From assembly GCA_029747015.1 (NCBI GenBank), contig JAKOGI010001577.1, positions 22,501-86,500 of the forward strand: DNA of 64,000 bases, written 5' to 3'. Below the pieces are notes generated by a model. That model did not search any database. It saw only the letters and a list, made by a program, of their open reading frames with translations, and was not told the origin of the DNA. This DNA is from Carnegiea gigantea (Eukaryota > Streptophyta > Magnoliopsida > Caryophyllales > Cactaceae). Below are positions 23,879 through 35,189 of the stretch, piece by piece (the first letter of the stretch is position 1; the number at the start of each line of letters is the position of its first letter). Position numbers and translations under genes: made by a program.

Positions 23879-24897
23879 GTAACTAATAATAAGTCAATAA
23901 CACATCTAATTTAACTAGGAAAGCATCAAACCTATTAGCTAAGAGAAGATAGAGAAAAACTATTACCTCAAAAGATCAAAAATTCAACAATAGCAGTTGA
24001 CCTCTAAAATTAGAGCAAGGGGATGGATCTTTTGCTTAACTCCCCTCCATTAGGACTTATTTACCACACGTAAACTAATCCACGATCGACTAAAAATTCA
24101 AACTTATAAAAATGGGTTTTGAAAGCCTAACTTGAGAAGAGAGAGAAAGTTAGAAGTTTGCACATTTCAGGTGCACTTGGAAAGATTTACAGTAGAAAAG
24201 AGAATGAGAACGAGATTAGAGAACTAAATCATCAACTTTGAAGCATAAATCAACTCTAATGCTAACAACTCTAAGAATTAAAACAAGAACAAAAACACGG
24301 CAAAAACATAGAATTGCAAGAAGAAAACTATAAAGAAGACAGCTAAAGAGAAAGCACTAAATCGTGAACTTGAATGCATAAGCAACAACAATGTGGCTAC
24401 AAACTAAGCTAACTCTACGATAATCTACTCTTAAGCTAACCTAAGCACCCTAAAATCTCACTTAAAATCTACCTTTTTGCACAAATGACGAAGGGGGTTT
24501 TTCATAGGCCCCGACTAAGTGGATTAGCAAGGGCATGCCATGTGCACGCCCTGCTTACACCAACTCTCTGCCTCCTCTGCTTTTTTTTTGGGGAGGGGGA
24601 CTTGAAGCATCTGGGTGGCACGGGCAGCCCAAGAGTTCTTCTTATCTTGCTTTTTTTGTTTGGTAGCTTTGAGACAGGCTAACCTGATTGTACTTTAAGG
24701 TTATCCCGAGTTGTCCTGATAAGTTATCTTAGGTTCTCATGCCCAACTTTGAGCATGCTTTGCACCCATTATTCACCATTTGTGCAATTCTCTTTATTAC
24801 CCATAAAATCTAGAAAACATCAATAAAGGCCTAGCATAATAATTTTAATTTGATAAATCTAGGAGAATAAGGTATAAAGTTTAGGCACATTGAGCCA
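23879..24897 (-). repeat. 5' LTR of element B, outer 1.0 kb
   Basis: Continues the LTR interrupted at 18845; 24222-24897 aligns with 7305-8023. On the minus strand it starts TGGCTCAATGTG at 24897, comparable with TGTGCTCAATATG of the D LTR. With 18665-18845 this gives an LTR of about 1.2 kb. The base after the element (taata, 24898-24902) would be one copy of the target duplication, but the partner lies outside the window. Confidence 0.65.
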
Positions 24898-25200
24898 TAA
24901 TAGTCACTACGCCCTTGAGAATTCCAACATGAAATCCTCATAGCAATAGTAGGGTCAGATCTCTCCCACCCCGTTAATAATAGAAAACTATCATTACCTT
25001 CATGAAAAGCCGAAGCATTTTGGCCATTCATTTTTGTCTTCAATGGTGGTCCGAACATTGCATTATCATAATCTATTCTCTTGCGATGTAATTGTTGTAT
25101 AGCAAAATTACAAGTGCAAATGGTTGATACCCATAAATAGTTGCAAGCACTATGGAATCTAGTGCCACAATTATCAATTAGAAACCAAGCCCATGCATCT
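24898..25200 (-). pseudogene. LINE fragment at the ORF1/ORF2 junction
   Basis: Minus-strand reading gives MFGPPLKTKMNGQNAS, followed by DPTIAMRISCWNSQGR near 24980-24900. The W-N-x-Q-G word close after a Met is the usual beginning of the endonuclease domain of plant LINE ORF2 proteins. The preceding part would be the end of ORF1, where a Cys-containing stretch is present but decayed. The fragment stops exactly at the border of element B (24897), so B appears to have inserted into this LINE. The identification rests on a short motif. Confidence 0.4.
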
Positions 25201-26610
25201 TAATGATTGAGCATAAAAAAATGGCTAAAATTGCTAACAAATCTGATGGTGAAAATAAGGGAAAAAATGAAGATTAGGGTTGAAAACCTAGAGAACCCTA
25301 CAATGGAGACAAAGCTTTGTAAGAGAGTGGTTTTTTGGGGGGGGGGGATTATTAGTGCTCTGACAATAGTAGCCCTATTCAATTTATCTGTTTTCCCCCT
25401 TTTTTTATATTATTGAGAAGTAGCTCTCTTCAATTTAAGATGGTGTAGGATAACTAAGGCAAGTACAATTTCAAGTACCTTAAAATCAGTCAACTAATTT
25501 TGATATTGATTTATAAAAATAAGAAATCAATCCAACTAGTTTCAATTCAATCTTTAAAAAGAAAGAAAAAAACCATTAACTAATTCAATTGTGGAAATTT
25601 TTTTTAAAAAAATTATTTTTATCATACCTCTCACATTAAGATTCTCTTTTTAACCTCTTTGAACAACAATATTTTCAATGAGTTTGTGCATGTTATAGGG
25701 TTAAAATTTGAGTTATTTGTGTAATTCTCTTTTAAAGTGAAAGATACTATCTTATTTTCTTTTTCTACATCTGTTTCCCTTTATGATTAACAGTTCTCTT
25801 TTAACTTTTGTTTTGATAACAAATTGATTTATATCATTCTAATTAATTAATTTCTCAAAGTTAACAACTTTGATGTAATTGTTAAATCACTCACAACTAG
25901 TAGTAAAACAATTATACTAGGTCGAGAGGAGGCGTTGAGCTTGGAAGGAGGGGCAAAATCTTTTAGGCAATTTTCACAAGGATTGTGCCTTAGTTATTCA
26001 TGTATAACTATAGTGGCAAACTCTAAAGAAAAAATGATAGATTGATATTTGATGAAAACAGCTTGTGATACACAATATGTTACCTCCCATGTGATACAAA
26101 ATATTTTCATATACCCCTTAATATATAAATTTTTACCTTGCCTATTATGTTATTAATTTTTTAACTTTTGAAATTAATGTCTGACCCCCTCACTATGGCT
26201 ATCATTTTATTTATGGGAAAGTCATTATTGTCTACACCCTTCACCTATATATTATAGATTGAAAGATGAATATGAAAATAATATACAAGATGAGAAGGTA
26301 AATAATAATTCCAAAAATTAAAAATGAAAATAACATGTACCTTATGTTAAAGGGCTATATGAAAATTTTTCACTTGATTACCTCATTTATATAAACTTTA
26401 AATCTATAGTAAGACATCGCACATAAATACACAAGGTGCACATATTAATTCCCAAATATGGCTTCCTTTTGATCACAAAAAATGAGCCTTCCTTTATCTA
26501 ATTTGAGATGGCTAAATAGTATACCCCTTTGCATATTAAAATGGCTAATGGTATTTGTTTTGACATTAAAAACCCATATTGAGTTAATTAACTGGTTTAC
26601 ATTTTTTATG
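25201..26610. other. AT-rich intergenic DNA
   Basis: No gene or known element was recognised. It contains a T/G homopolymer junction (ttttttggggggggggg near 25331-25347), a retroelement-like A/T-rich stretch and no open frame longer than about 75 codons. None of the frames shows a domain. Confidence 0.5.
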
Positions 26611-26619
26611 CACGATACT

Positions 26620-27041
26620 TGCACGCATGTTAAGGGTTTTGGTTCACATGCTACGCGCAAGCAAGATTCCTACAAAAGTGAGTTACGTTTTAGTAGGTTT
26701 TTTTTTTTTTTTTAAGGCTCCAGGACTATGATGCCTTGGCGCTTACTGCTTTGTAGCCATTTACCTTAAGGGCTTCAATGATTAATGATTGGCTTGAAAA
26801 ACTCCACAAGCATTTCCAGCATACTTTGTTCTTACTCATATGCTACCTAGGAAAACTTCCTTAGAGGTCAGCCAATATAGAATAGCTAACAGGAAACACG
26901 CATAAATATGAAGTTCTTAATAGTGGATTCTCTTAAAACAAAGATGTATGGTTATCTAAGTAGTCACTTTGAATAGCCATACTTTGTTTAGCTCATACTT
27001 TGGGCATTACAAGGATGATCAAAGTCTTCAAGTGGAATATT
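26620..27041 (+). mobile_element. 3' internal end of gypsy-type element F
   Basis: Near 26625-26700 the reading KGFGSHATRKQDSYKSEL matches the conserved block found next to the polypurine tract in D, A and G (FKGLVAHAKCNHDSYESEL in D, split here for length). A T15 run (26700-26714) and about 300 bp of unrelated DNA follow. Then at 27011-27041 comes a polypurine-like tract aaggatgatcaaag...aagtggaatatt, which corresponds to aggacgagcaaa...aagtgtcggggtatt in A. Confidence 0.5.
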
Positions 27042-27987
27042 TGTTTAGGCTTAAATATGACATTTATACACCCTATTCCACATTATTTTTCCGTCCAATG
27101 ATCATAAATTTCAGGTTTTTTATTCTTTTTTCACTTTTTATAGGGAATAAGGAAATGTGAGTCAATCTCGAGATCTGGGCTTGAAAAGGCGTGAAAATAA
27201 ATTTGGAAGTTTTGGACATGCACTGTAGAGAACATGATCGTGATCTTGTTACTATAAAGAATATGTCTATGCTCCTGGTATTGCAGAGAGCATCAGTGGG
27301 TTCACATGTGAAGTATGGTTGTGTTCCCAATTTGATTTGCTAGTGGCTGCAAATTCTGGCAGGTAATACAGTCAGGTGGCATGTTCATGCCAACTAGAGC
27401 ACGTGCGAATCTCAGGAGCACATGCTGTGCTCTTGTTTCCAATGTTTTACAGAAAACTTCATGGGAATGATACAGTTTGGCCCTGACGTATGGCAGGACC
27501 ATGGCACTCCCAGACATTCATCTTTATAAAAGCTTCCCTTCTTCTCCATTTGTAATTCAAGTTGATATTAAGTAGTTTTAGTGTAGATTAAGGATAGGTT
27601 TAGGATTTCTCTATCTTATGCACCCATTATAAACTTAAACAAATTTAATGAAAGTTTTAATTTTGGGGTTCTACTTACATTCTCTCTTTAATTTCTTTAC
27701 AAATTTCTATCCTTAGATTGTATGTTTATTTTGTTAAAGTTGCTTAATTTTGCTTGGTTTTTAATTAAAAGTTGATGCTGAACCTTAGATTCTCACTCTC
27801 TACTCTTTTCTGCCTTCAACCTCTCTAATTTCACTTTTAAACATGTAAGTGTCTAACTTCTCTGGTAAGAAATTAAATGTTTACATCAACTGCATTAATT
27901 TTCTAGAAAGTACTATGTACTTATCATTCCCAACCTTTGTTCTTTTTCCCAAACTTACCTAAATAGTCAAATATGTGGCAAATCAAC
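27042..27987 (+). repeat. LTR of element F, 5' part
   Basis: Starts TGTTTAGGCTTAAATATGAC at 27042, close to the A LTR start TGTTTAGCCC. It contains a possible promoter (ctttataaaagcttccc near 27523-27538) and CT-rich downstream sequence, as in related LTRs. The LTR is interrupted at 27988 by the poly(T) of a minus-strand LINE and resumes after about 41973. Confidence 0.55.
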
Positions 27988-27998
27988 TTTTTTTTTTC

Positions 27999-28976
27999 TA
28001 GCTATGTAGCTCTACTGCTGTCTGCTACAGCATCTAGAATGCTAAGATAAATTCGTTGTTGTCATAAAATATATTAAGCGTAGTTGAATGAATAAAGTTC
28101 TCTTACATCCCTGATTTTCCATGTTCTTCATCCATTTCAACGAATGAGTATAGTCTCTTAGTTTGAGTTACTTAAGCTATCGAAAAAGCTTTATTCTCAT
28201 AGCCATAGCAAAGCTATAGTCAAACAAGACATGCCCTTATGTTTCCCCACAAGCAGCACAAGATAGGTAGTATACACTTAAAGTTGGATAATATCTGGCT
28301 ATCTTGGTTGCAACTTATGATTTCTTATGTCAAGTTATCCAAGTAACAAGTTATTATTTTGGGATGGTTGTTTTGTTTGACACCACTAAGTGCCTAGGCC
28401 TTTTTTGCTGATAATGTCTCAACAATTCATATCAACTTTTAGCATTATAAGTGTTGTTTGGTGAACTTATCCATTGATTTTGAAATCCACCTCTAATTGC
28501 ATTCTTTAGCTTCAACCATTTCTTCAGATACCAACATATATCTGTATGTGGTTGATAATCCTCCAAAGTGACCATTTTAAGGAAATGTGAGTGTATCTAG
28601 ATGATCCATAGGGCATCTTTGTTTGGAACAATAGCCTATATATGTTTGACCATGTTGGCTTTGTTCCACTTTTGAAGATTTGAGTCCCAAACCCTTTCTA
28701 TTTTTTGATGGCATAAAACAAACCAAGCCAGTAAATGTTGCTCTGTATAATTGCCTAATACATCCGATAAGAAGTTCCTACATATGGATTCAACCTTCTT
28801 AAACTAACTCTTAAGGAAGGATGTAGTTTGCTGCCCAAAGATGAAAAATATGCATCAAAATACCATTGATAAATGTGATCCTTACCCTATAAGACATGGT
28901 TACTACTCCTGTACCTCAATTTAGTCATAATTTTCCCAATAATAATTGCAGTTTGAAGCACTAAGTCTGCCTAATG
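27999..28976 (-). pseudogene. LINE ORF2, C-terminal region
   Basis: Conceptual minus-strand reading from 28976 gives IPLGRLSASNC, then VESICRNFL and SKNRKGLGLKSS (near 28700-28670), followed by a KHIW-like region. These match the region downstream of RT in plant LINE ORF2 proteins, where PK..GGLG is a hallmark. Stops and frame changes are frequent. It joins in order to the RT fragment at 33132, on the other side of element G. Confidence 0.65.
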
Positions 28977-28981
28977 GTATG

Positions 28982-29287
28982 TGTTTGGTCCATTTATTAC
29001 GTCATTTATGCCCTTTTTCCATCCAGTTTTTTGCTTGTATATGAATATAATCTTTAGAATTTTCATTTGTTTTATTTGCTTTTGTAGGTAATAAGTTCAA
29101 CCGAGCAAGTGTCAAGAAAAGGAGCAAAAAAAGGAACGAAAGAAGAAAACAATGTAACAGGCAACGGGCGGCCTATGTACTGCATGACAGCTACCACCAC
29201 CAGCAAGCAGCCAAGCCAGGGGCTGGCGACGGCTTAGCCATCGGCCAATCCAGCCCCCTCGATCTCCTGCACATTATTTCGCGGCCT
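28982..29287 (+). repeat. Truncated 5' LTR of element G
   Basis: Aligns with 31694-32045: ggtccattta, tttgcttttgt.ggtaataa and ttcaaccgagcaagtg, then the GC-rich part (accaccaccagcaagca). Homology stops at tttcgcggcc (29287), and internal gag sequence begins at once. Confidence 0.85.
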
Positions 29288-30140
29288 GATAAATGCTATG
29301 CAAAACTTAATTCCATAATAGAGACAATGAATGAGCAACATGAGTGTTTTGTTAGTGAGATGAGGAAGTGCGGCCTATTACATGAGACTGACTCTGCTCC
29401 TTCTTCTTCTAGACTTGAGGCTAGTTTCTATGATGATTATGAGTCTTCTCTTCCCTTAGAGCCCAATTTTATGGCTCATACACCTTTGACCGGCCTAGAG
29501 GAAGTGATTGACTATCCCTTTGTCACTTCGTCCTTGTCTAGCTCACCTTGAGGCACTACTGAGGGTGTCTTGAGTTTATTTTCTTCTCCCCTCCCTTTAG
29601 CTCAGTGCACGGGGTCAGAAATGGGTGAGTCTCTTATGATGCTATTGTGTTGAGGATGATTCGCTTGATTGGTCGGGCGATATACATTATTAGAGCCTTC
29701 TTTTGAGGAGTTATATAGTGATGATGTGAGGGTAGGTGTTACTCCTAGCATTGAGCATATTGGCCCCATTTGCACCAAGTCACTTGACTTATTCCCCATT
29801 TCATCCCCCTTCCTTCCCACCACCCTCTCTCAATTGCATGCATTTCACAAGCCCTTAGGCGACATTAGAGGGTATAATCCCTCCTTGGACCTTTATTGTG
29901 CATACCTAGAGGACGTGCCTAGGCAGATCATGAAAAGTACTTTCTTTGATCGTACTCTTGATTTTTTCCATAGTATTTGATAAATGTGAGAGGACACTAA
30001 CTACCTTTGCTTCTTTTTTATTTGTGTTCTTTTGCTTATATCACTTTGAGATGCATCTAAAGGCATATGACAAGCTTCTGAGAGCATTGACTGCATTAGA
30101 GTTGACGACTCGAGTCTTGAGAGACACGAAGGAATGACTG
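29288..30140 (+). pseudogene. gag C-terminal region of element G with pol scrap
   Basis: Opens with PDKCYAKLNSIIETMNEQH, where the deletion joins the LTR. It continues with EMRKCGLLHETDS and LEASFYDDYESSLPLEPNF, open to 29551. The acidic, Pro/Ser-rich composition matches the tail downstream of the zinc knuckle in A. Further open stretches (29669-29980) are interrupted by stops. At 30064-30095 YDKLLRALTALEL is read, the counterpart of FDKLKRALT in A. No protease, RT core or integrase is present. Confidence 0.65.
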
Positions 30141-31693
30141 ATGCTCCTCAAGCCTCCCTAGTAGCACCGCCTTAGAGAGGTATGGTTCGGATACAATTAA
30201 TACCTGACCTTATATAATCGTTCTCAGTCTTCTCCTTTCCTTTTTATTTCCTTTCTTTTTCTTTTTGTCTAGTTGTGGATATTAGCATTGTGTTTTTGTT
30301 TGTGATCAACCTTGAGGTGAAATTTGGGATATTATAGAGCTGATTGAAGGCTATGATCACCTATGTGTGCCTTTTAATCATAGCTCTATTTTGTTATTGG
30401 CGGTATTGTTGGATTTGTATATATTCATTTTTCATGGTGTTGGTGTTTTATGTATGTGTAGTCATGTTGTTGCTTGGGTGAGATAGTGTTCTGGGGGGCC
30501 TGTGTTAGCATTTGTATATGTGTATAGATTTAGTGTTCTTGCGTGTTTTATTTATTTTGTGTTTTTTGTGTTTTTATGGTAGTTGTGACTCTCGACTCCC
30601 AATTAGGACATTGTGAGATTTAGGTATTGGGGTGGGAGTCATATACCCACTTTTTCGTGAAATTTTTCAATTTTGTATAGTTTTTCTTCTTGGGTTTAGG
30701 GCACTTTTGTGCCTTTGCGATTAGTTTTTGATCCTTGATAGCTTAGTTGCTAGCTTGTATATAGGTCGAATATGCATGATAGAACACTTGTCTACAATGT
30801 GATCTCCAGTCTCTTATAATAACCTCATTTCATATGTGTGGTTTTGTATCTACCTTGTACACTTTACCACTGACTTTTGGTGTTAGTTGTTGAAATTTTA
30901 GTTCGAGGACATTCTACTTGGTTAATCAACCTTTAGTTTTGGCTTCATTATGAGAAAAAGAAAAAAAATGGCGAAAACAATAAGTGCAAAAATGAGCTTA
31001 ACTCCAGCACCTCCATTTGGGCTTGAATAAGTACTTTCCACATCAAAATAAAATCCCTAAATAGGAAAGAAGCCCGAATATGTGCTAAGTCGGTCCTCTA
31101 GGAATTCAAGGCCTGATAAGTTAAGAACTACCCATCCGGGTGAAGGAGCATAAGGAGAAAAGCCAAAAAAAAAGAAAAAAGAAAGAAAAAAGAGCAAAAT
31201 AAAGGGAGTCATAAGCCATGCGGAGATGACCTTTTGCCTGGTTTTGGCCTAGCATTAAGAGTCAATACACCTTGCACAGAGCACCAAGCTGTGCAAATCG
31301 TGTTATTGTGTTGCATGGGGTGAAAAAGGGGAGCAGGGATGCGTTTATAGCCTATGTGTATCTTGAATGTATATTTTGCTTGTATGTGGCTTAGTAGCTA
31401 GGCTGTTAGGGTGATAAAATCGATTTAGATGTGTACATATTTTCCTCTTTGCCTTGTGTATAGGTTTTGCTTTTAAACAAAAAAAATCCAAAAATATTTC
31501 AAAGATTTTGTAAGTATATCTTCTGCAAACCCTCATGACATCTTACTTGTCAATTTGGGAAAAGTAAGGGGTTTAAAGAGCTTGTTGCATATACTAAATG
31601 TAACTATGATTCCTATGAAAGTGAGTTAGGTTCCTAGGTTAATTTGTCTTTTATTTTGCTCGAGGACGAACAAAAGCTAGGTGCGGGGGTATT
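30141..31693 (+). other. 3' non-coding region and polypurine tract of element G
   Basis: Shares blocks with D, including catgatagaacacttgt, agcataaggagaaaag, gtcaatacaccttgcac and gatgtgtacatattttcct. The conserved block (31575-31640) is read as FKELVAYTKCNYDSYESEL. The polypurine tract reads gctcgaggacgaacaaaag, then gtgcgggggtatt, ending at 31693. There is no plausible gene apart from that short block. Confidence 0.7.
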
Positions 31694-33126
31694 TGTTCGG
31701 TCCATTTAATACATCATTTATACCCTTTTTTTGTCTAGTTTTTGGCTCGTATATTGATATAATCTTTACAATTTTTCCTTATTTTATTTGCTTTTGTTAG
31801 TAATAAATTCAACCGAGCAAGTGCCGTGAAAATAAGAAAAAAAGGAACGAAAAAAGAAAACAAAGCAACAAGCAATAAGCAACCTCTCGACTGCACAGTG
31901 GCCACCACCACCAGCAAGCAACCCAACCAAGGGCTAGCGATAGCCTGGTTCTCAGCAGCACGACAGGCCATCGACCAGTAGTCGGCCAGGTGACAGCTGT
32001 TGGCCAAGCGTGCCCCCCCCGACCTCCCGCGTACTGTTTCGTGGCCCAACTTGATTCCCTTTTAGGGCTTGTTTTTAGGACATTAGGGGGGTTTCTTTTT
32101 GTGAGTTTAGGCTAGGTTTTATGTTAGTTATAACTAATAAAAACCCCATTAGAGAGATTAGATTAGGAGATTAGATTGTAATCTTGGGAGATTCAGATTC
32201 AAGCTTGTGGATTTCGGATCTTCATTCAACAATTCTCAAACCTAAGTTTTTTCTTCTTTCTTCTTTTTCTATTTCATATTTTGCTCTTGATTCTTTTATT
32301 TGATCATGTTTAGATTGTATTTAGTTTAAATGTTTAGTTTTTATTGTTAATCTATGTTTTATTAGCTTGCTAGATTTGATTAGTTTCATTCTCTTTCTTC
32401 TCTAGTTCATGTTTGTTTTCATACTTGCAAGTTTAGGTGTAGTTAGATTTTATGGTTTCTTTGTTGATGATTAGTGGTTAGTTTTGTTGGGTTGGATTGT
32501 GATTAGCCCTTTGATGGCTAACTAGTCTTATATTAGGCCTAACCACAACTAATTTATGCATAAAACTTAGAATTTTCTCTCATGCCCATCAAGTGTTCGA
32601 TGAAATGCCTAAGAGATCTTTCATCTATATTTTTGGGTGATTGACTTATGCCAAGAGGTAAGGTCAATTAGCTAATGTGAGAGAGGGAATAGCCAGGATT
32701 TGAACATGAAAATACTTCTGATCCTACCTAAGTCCGATGGTTGCTAATTGGTGGCTTAATTGGGCTAACCCTGTAAAAATAGATGGCTAGACTAATTAGA
32801 CTAGCTTTTGACCCTTGAAAAAGGGCTTGGGTGGCTTTTGATGATGCAACCAACCATCTCTAATTTTCTGAATGGGTTGGGTAGGTTAGGACTCAGCTTA
32901 ATTAGTTGGTCCGTCGATTGGTCAAATCATGAATCCAAGCCTCTTTAATTGTGTTCATTAGCTTAATTTAGCTTGCCTTTCTTTCCTTCTCATATAGCCT
33001 AGCTTGAAACACTTGAGCGAATACTAGTACTTGAAACCCAACTCCTTGTTGACGACACCACGAGTACTCAACGTTAGAATCTTGCACTTAGGGTTATAAA
33101 TATTAAAACTCGAATGCTTCCTATCA
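31694..33126 (+). repeat. 3' LTR of element G
   Basis: 1433 bp, TGTTCGGTCC to CCTATCA, followed by the GTATG target duplication. It has a GC-rich segment (31880-32045) and a CT-rich stretch near 32250, as expected around the start of transcription. Confidence 0.87.
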
Positions 33127-33131
33127 GTATG

Positions 33132-34560
33132 GGAGCTTAAGGTATTTAAATAGAAGTTTTCTAATCTCAAAGCATGTAATCTCCTTTAGAACACTAATAG
33201 TTTTCTTAGATACACCTGCAGTGGTTACTGAAGATTTGTTGAAATTAATATGTATACCTAATGTAACTAAAAACTCATTGAAAGGAATCATAAGACAAGT
33301 GACAAGGGGATCAGCTTTACAAAACAAAATCAAATCATCTGCAAAATGAAATTTGGCATAGCTTTGGGTGATTGCATATGCTATTATATCGAAAAAAAAA
33401 AAGTGTAAATAATGTGATACTTGGTCGTTCTTTTGAAGCCTTCCAAGATTAATACAAAAAGAAGGGGAGATAAGGGATTTCCTTCCTCTTTCACTTTGAA
33501 ATAGTAGTGACACTCTCTATTAATGTAAATAGAAGAATGTGTTGTTCTAACACAAACCATTATCGATTCAATAAATTGCTTAAGGAATTTTAAGCCTTAT
33601 AAAACCTTCTCCAGGAAGCGAAAGTGCACTGAATCACATGATTTTATTAGTTCTATTTTCGTAAGAAAACGAAGAGGACCATTTCTCCTCGTAGAGCCCT
33701 TAACCAACCCTTGACAAAGCATCACATTGTGTACCATCTCTCTATTGGATACAAATGCACATTAATTGCCTTCATCCAAGACCATAAGTATAACTCTAAA
33801 CTTGCTATATAAAACCTTTAAGATGTACTTATAAATTACATTGTGACAATCAATCGGCTTGAAATCCTCAACTTCATTTGGAACTGCCACCTTAAAAATA
33901 AAAAAAGGGTCGTATGATTGTTCTATTCAAGGAATTTACCTGTTTGGAAGAAAACTATATTGTTTCAGTGACTAGAGGCCTAATTTCCTTTCAACATGCT
34001 CTGTGAAACCCACCTTAAAAACCAGCCAGCGAGGTATTTTATGATTTAGTTTCTTAAACATAACCTCTTTAATCTCACCAGCCCAAAATGGTTTACATAA
34101 TTCCAACTGATACTCAATGTTAAAGGTTAGCCCTTAATCAGATACCTTTATAATACCTATAATTTTGTCCCCATTATTATGTCCAAGCTTTTGCTGATAA
34201 TATGCTACCACTTGTTTACTAGCTGCCTCTCTACCGTATATTCTAATCTGATTTTTTAGTGAGTATACCAATAGAAGTCATCTGCTTTCATTATTTAGAT
34301 GCTATAAAAAAGAACTTCGAATAACTACCTCCTTAAGCAATCCAATCCTGCTTGCTTTGTTACCTTATCATCATCATTGATGCTTTAAAGGCATCTAGTT
34401 GTTTCAATCTCACATGAGCTTCTTGCTATTATAGATCCAAATCCAAGGGATTTGCTTATAGCTTACTTGTATTTCATCCAGTTGCTCCTTCGTAACTTCT
34501 CTCAGCTGATGGGCATTATTGAAATGCTTCTTATTGAGCTGCCTCAACGGTTTAATTGAA
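33132..34560 (-). pseudogene. LINE ORF2, reverse transcriptase region
   Basis: On the minus strand FHFADDLILFCKADP is read near 33357-33315. The FADD box is the catalytic motif of LINE reverse transcriptases. FNEFLVTLGIHINFNKSS and LLFKYLKLP follow, as in RVT_1 domains of plant LINEs. Upstream (34560-34480) is PLRQLNKKHFNNAHQLREV, which corresponds to the segment between endonuclease and RT. Between these, stops and frameshifts break the domain. Element G is inserted directly after LP, at the end of the RT domain. Confidence 0.75.
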
Positions 34561-34821
34561 TTATCTTTTGGACCATCAAGATTAGGGCAAATAATTTTTC
34601 CAACTCGCAATGAAAGGTAAATATTTTCAAGTCCATCCAACTTTGGATAAACAATTTTTGGGACCATATTTGACCAAACCTACTTTTTTGAATTATGCCA
34701 AGTATCCTAAGTTTTTCATATTTGCATATTTGAACCCAATCTTTAAAAACTTACTTTCAAAAATTTTAATTTTGTGCAGTGATATTTTTCTAAAAAGTAC
34801 TACTTGGGACCCTTCTTCAAC

Positions 34822-34833
34822 TGTATCAGAGCC
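34822..34833 (+). other. tRNA-Met primer-site-like motif of the pararetrovirus
   Basis: TGTATCAGAGCC differs by one missing G from the common initiator-Met primer site. It lies upstream of the coding region, as expected for the minus-strand priming site of a caulimovirid. It could be coincidence. Confidence 0.4.
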
Positions 34834-35189
34834 ATGTGATCAAAAATATTTAAGATAATCAAGTCAATTAATAGTTAATTAAGCTAATTAACTATGTTTA
34901 ATGCTTGAATCGTCATCTACTTATCATGCTCCTAATTATTCACCTATTGTGCACTCACCAGAAGGAACCACTTCAATAGCAGCACAACTAAATTGTATCA
35001 CTGATAAAAATTAAGATTAAAGTTAAGGAGATAAAAAAAGCAATTGTCTGTAATATGCTTTTCTTTAGTTAAGAAAGGTAAACATATTGGAAAATCTAAT
35101 TTAAGTATTAGTACTCCATTTTAGCATAAATATCCTTTCGAAAACATCAAATACAAAAATATATTTTTTTTGCATGATATAAAAATGCA

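Larger units (their letters stand above)
28982..33126 (+). mobile_element. Element G: gag-only Ty3/gypsy-type LTR element with truncated 5' LTR
   Basis: A 4.15-kb plus-strand element with a perfect target duplication GTATG (28977-28981 and 33127-33131). The 5' LTR is only 28982 to about 29287 (starts TGTTTGGTCC). The 3' LTR is complete, 31694-33126 (1433 bp, TGTTCGGTCC to CCTATCA). A deletion removed the rest of the 5' LTR, the primer binding site and the gag N terminus. The remaining internal part has a gag C terminus, a pol scrap and the conserved 3' non-coding region. It sits inside the RT region of the LINE. Confidence 0.88.

Noticed and set aside
31735..32049. Minus-strand frame of 104 codons
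   Set aside because: Lies in the GC-rich part of the G 3' LTR; antisense, with no domain.
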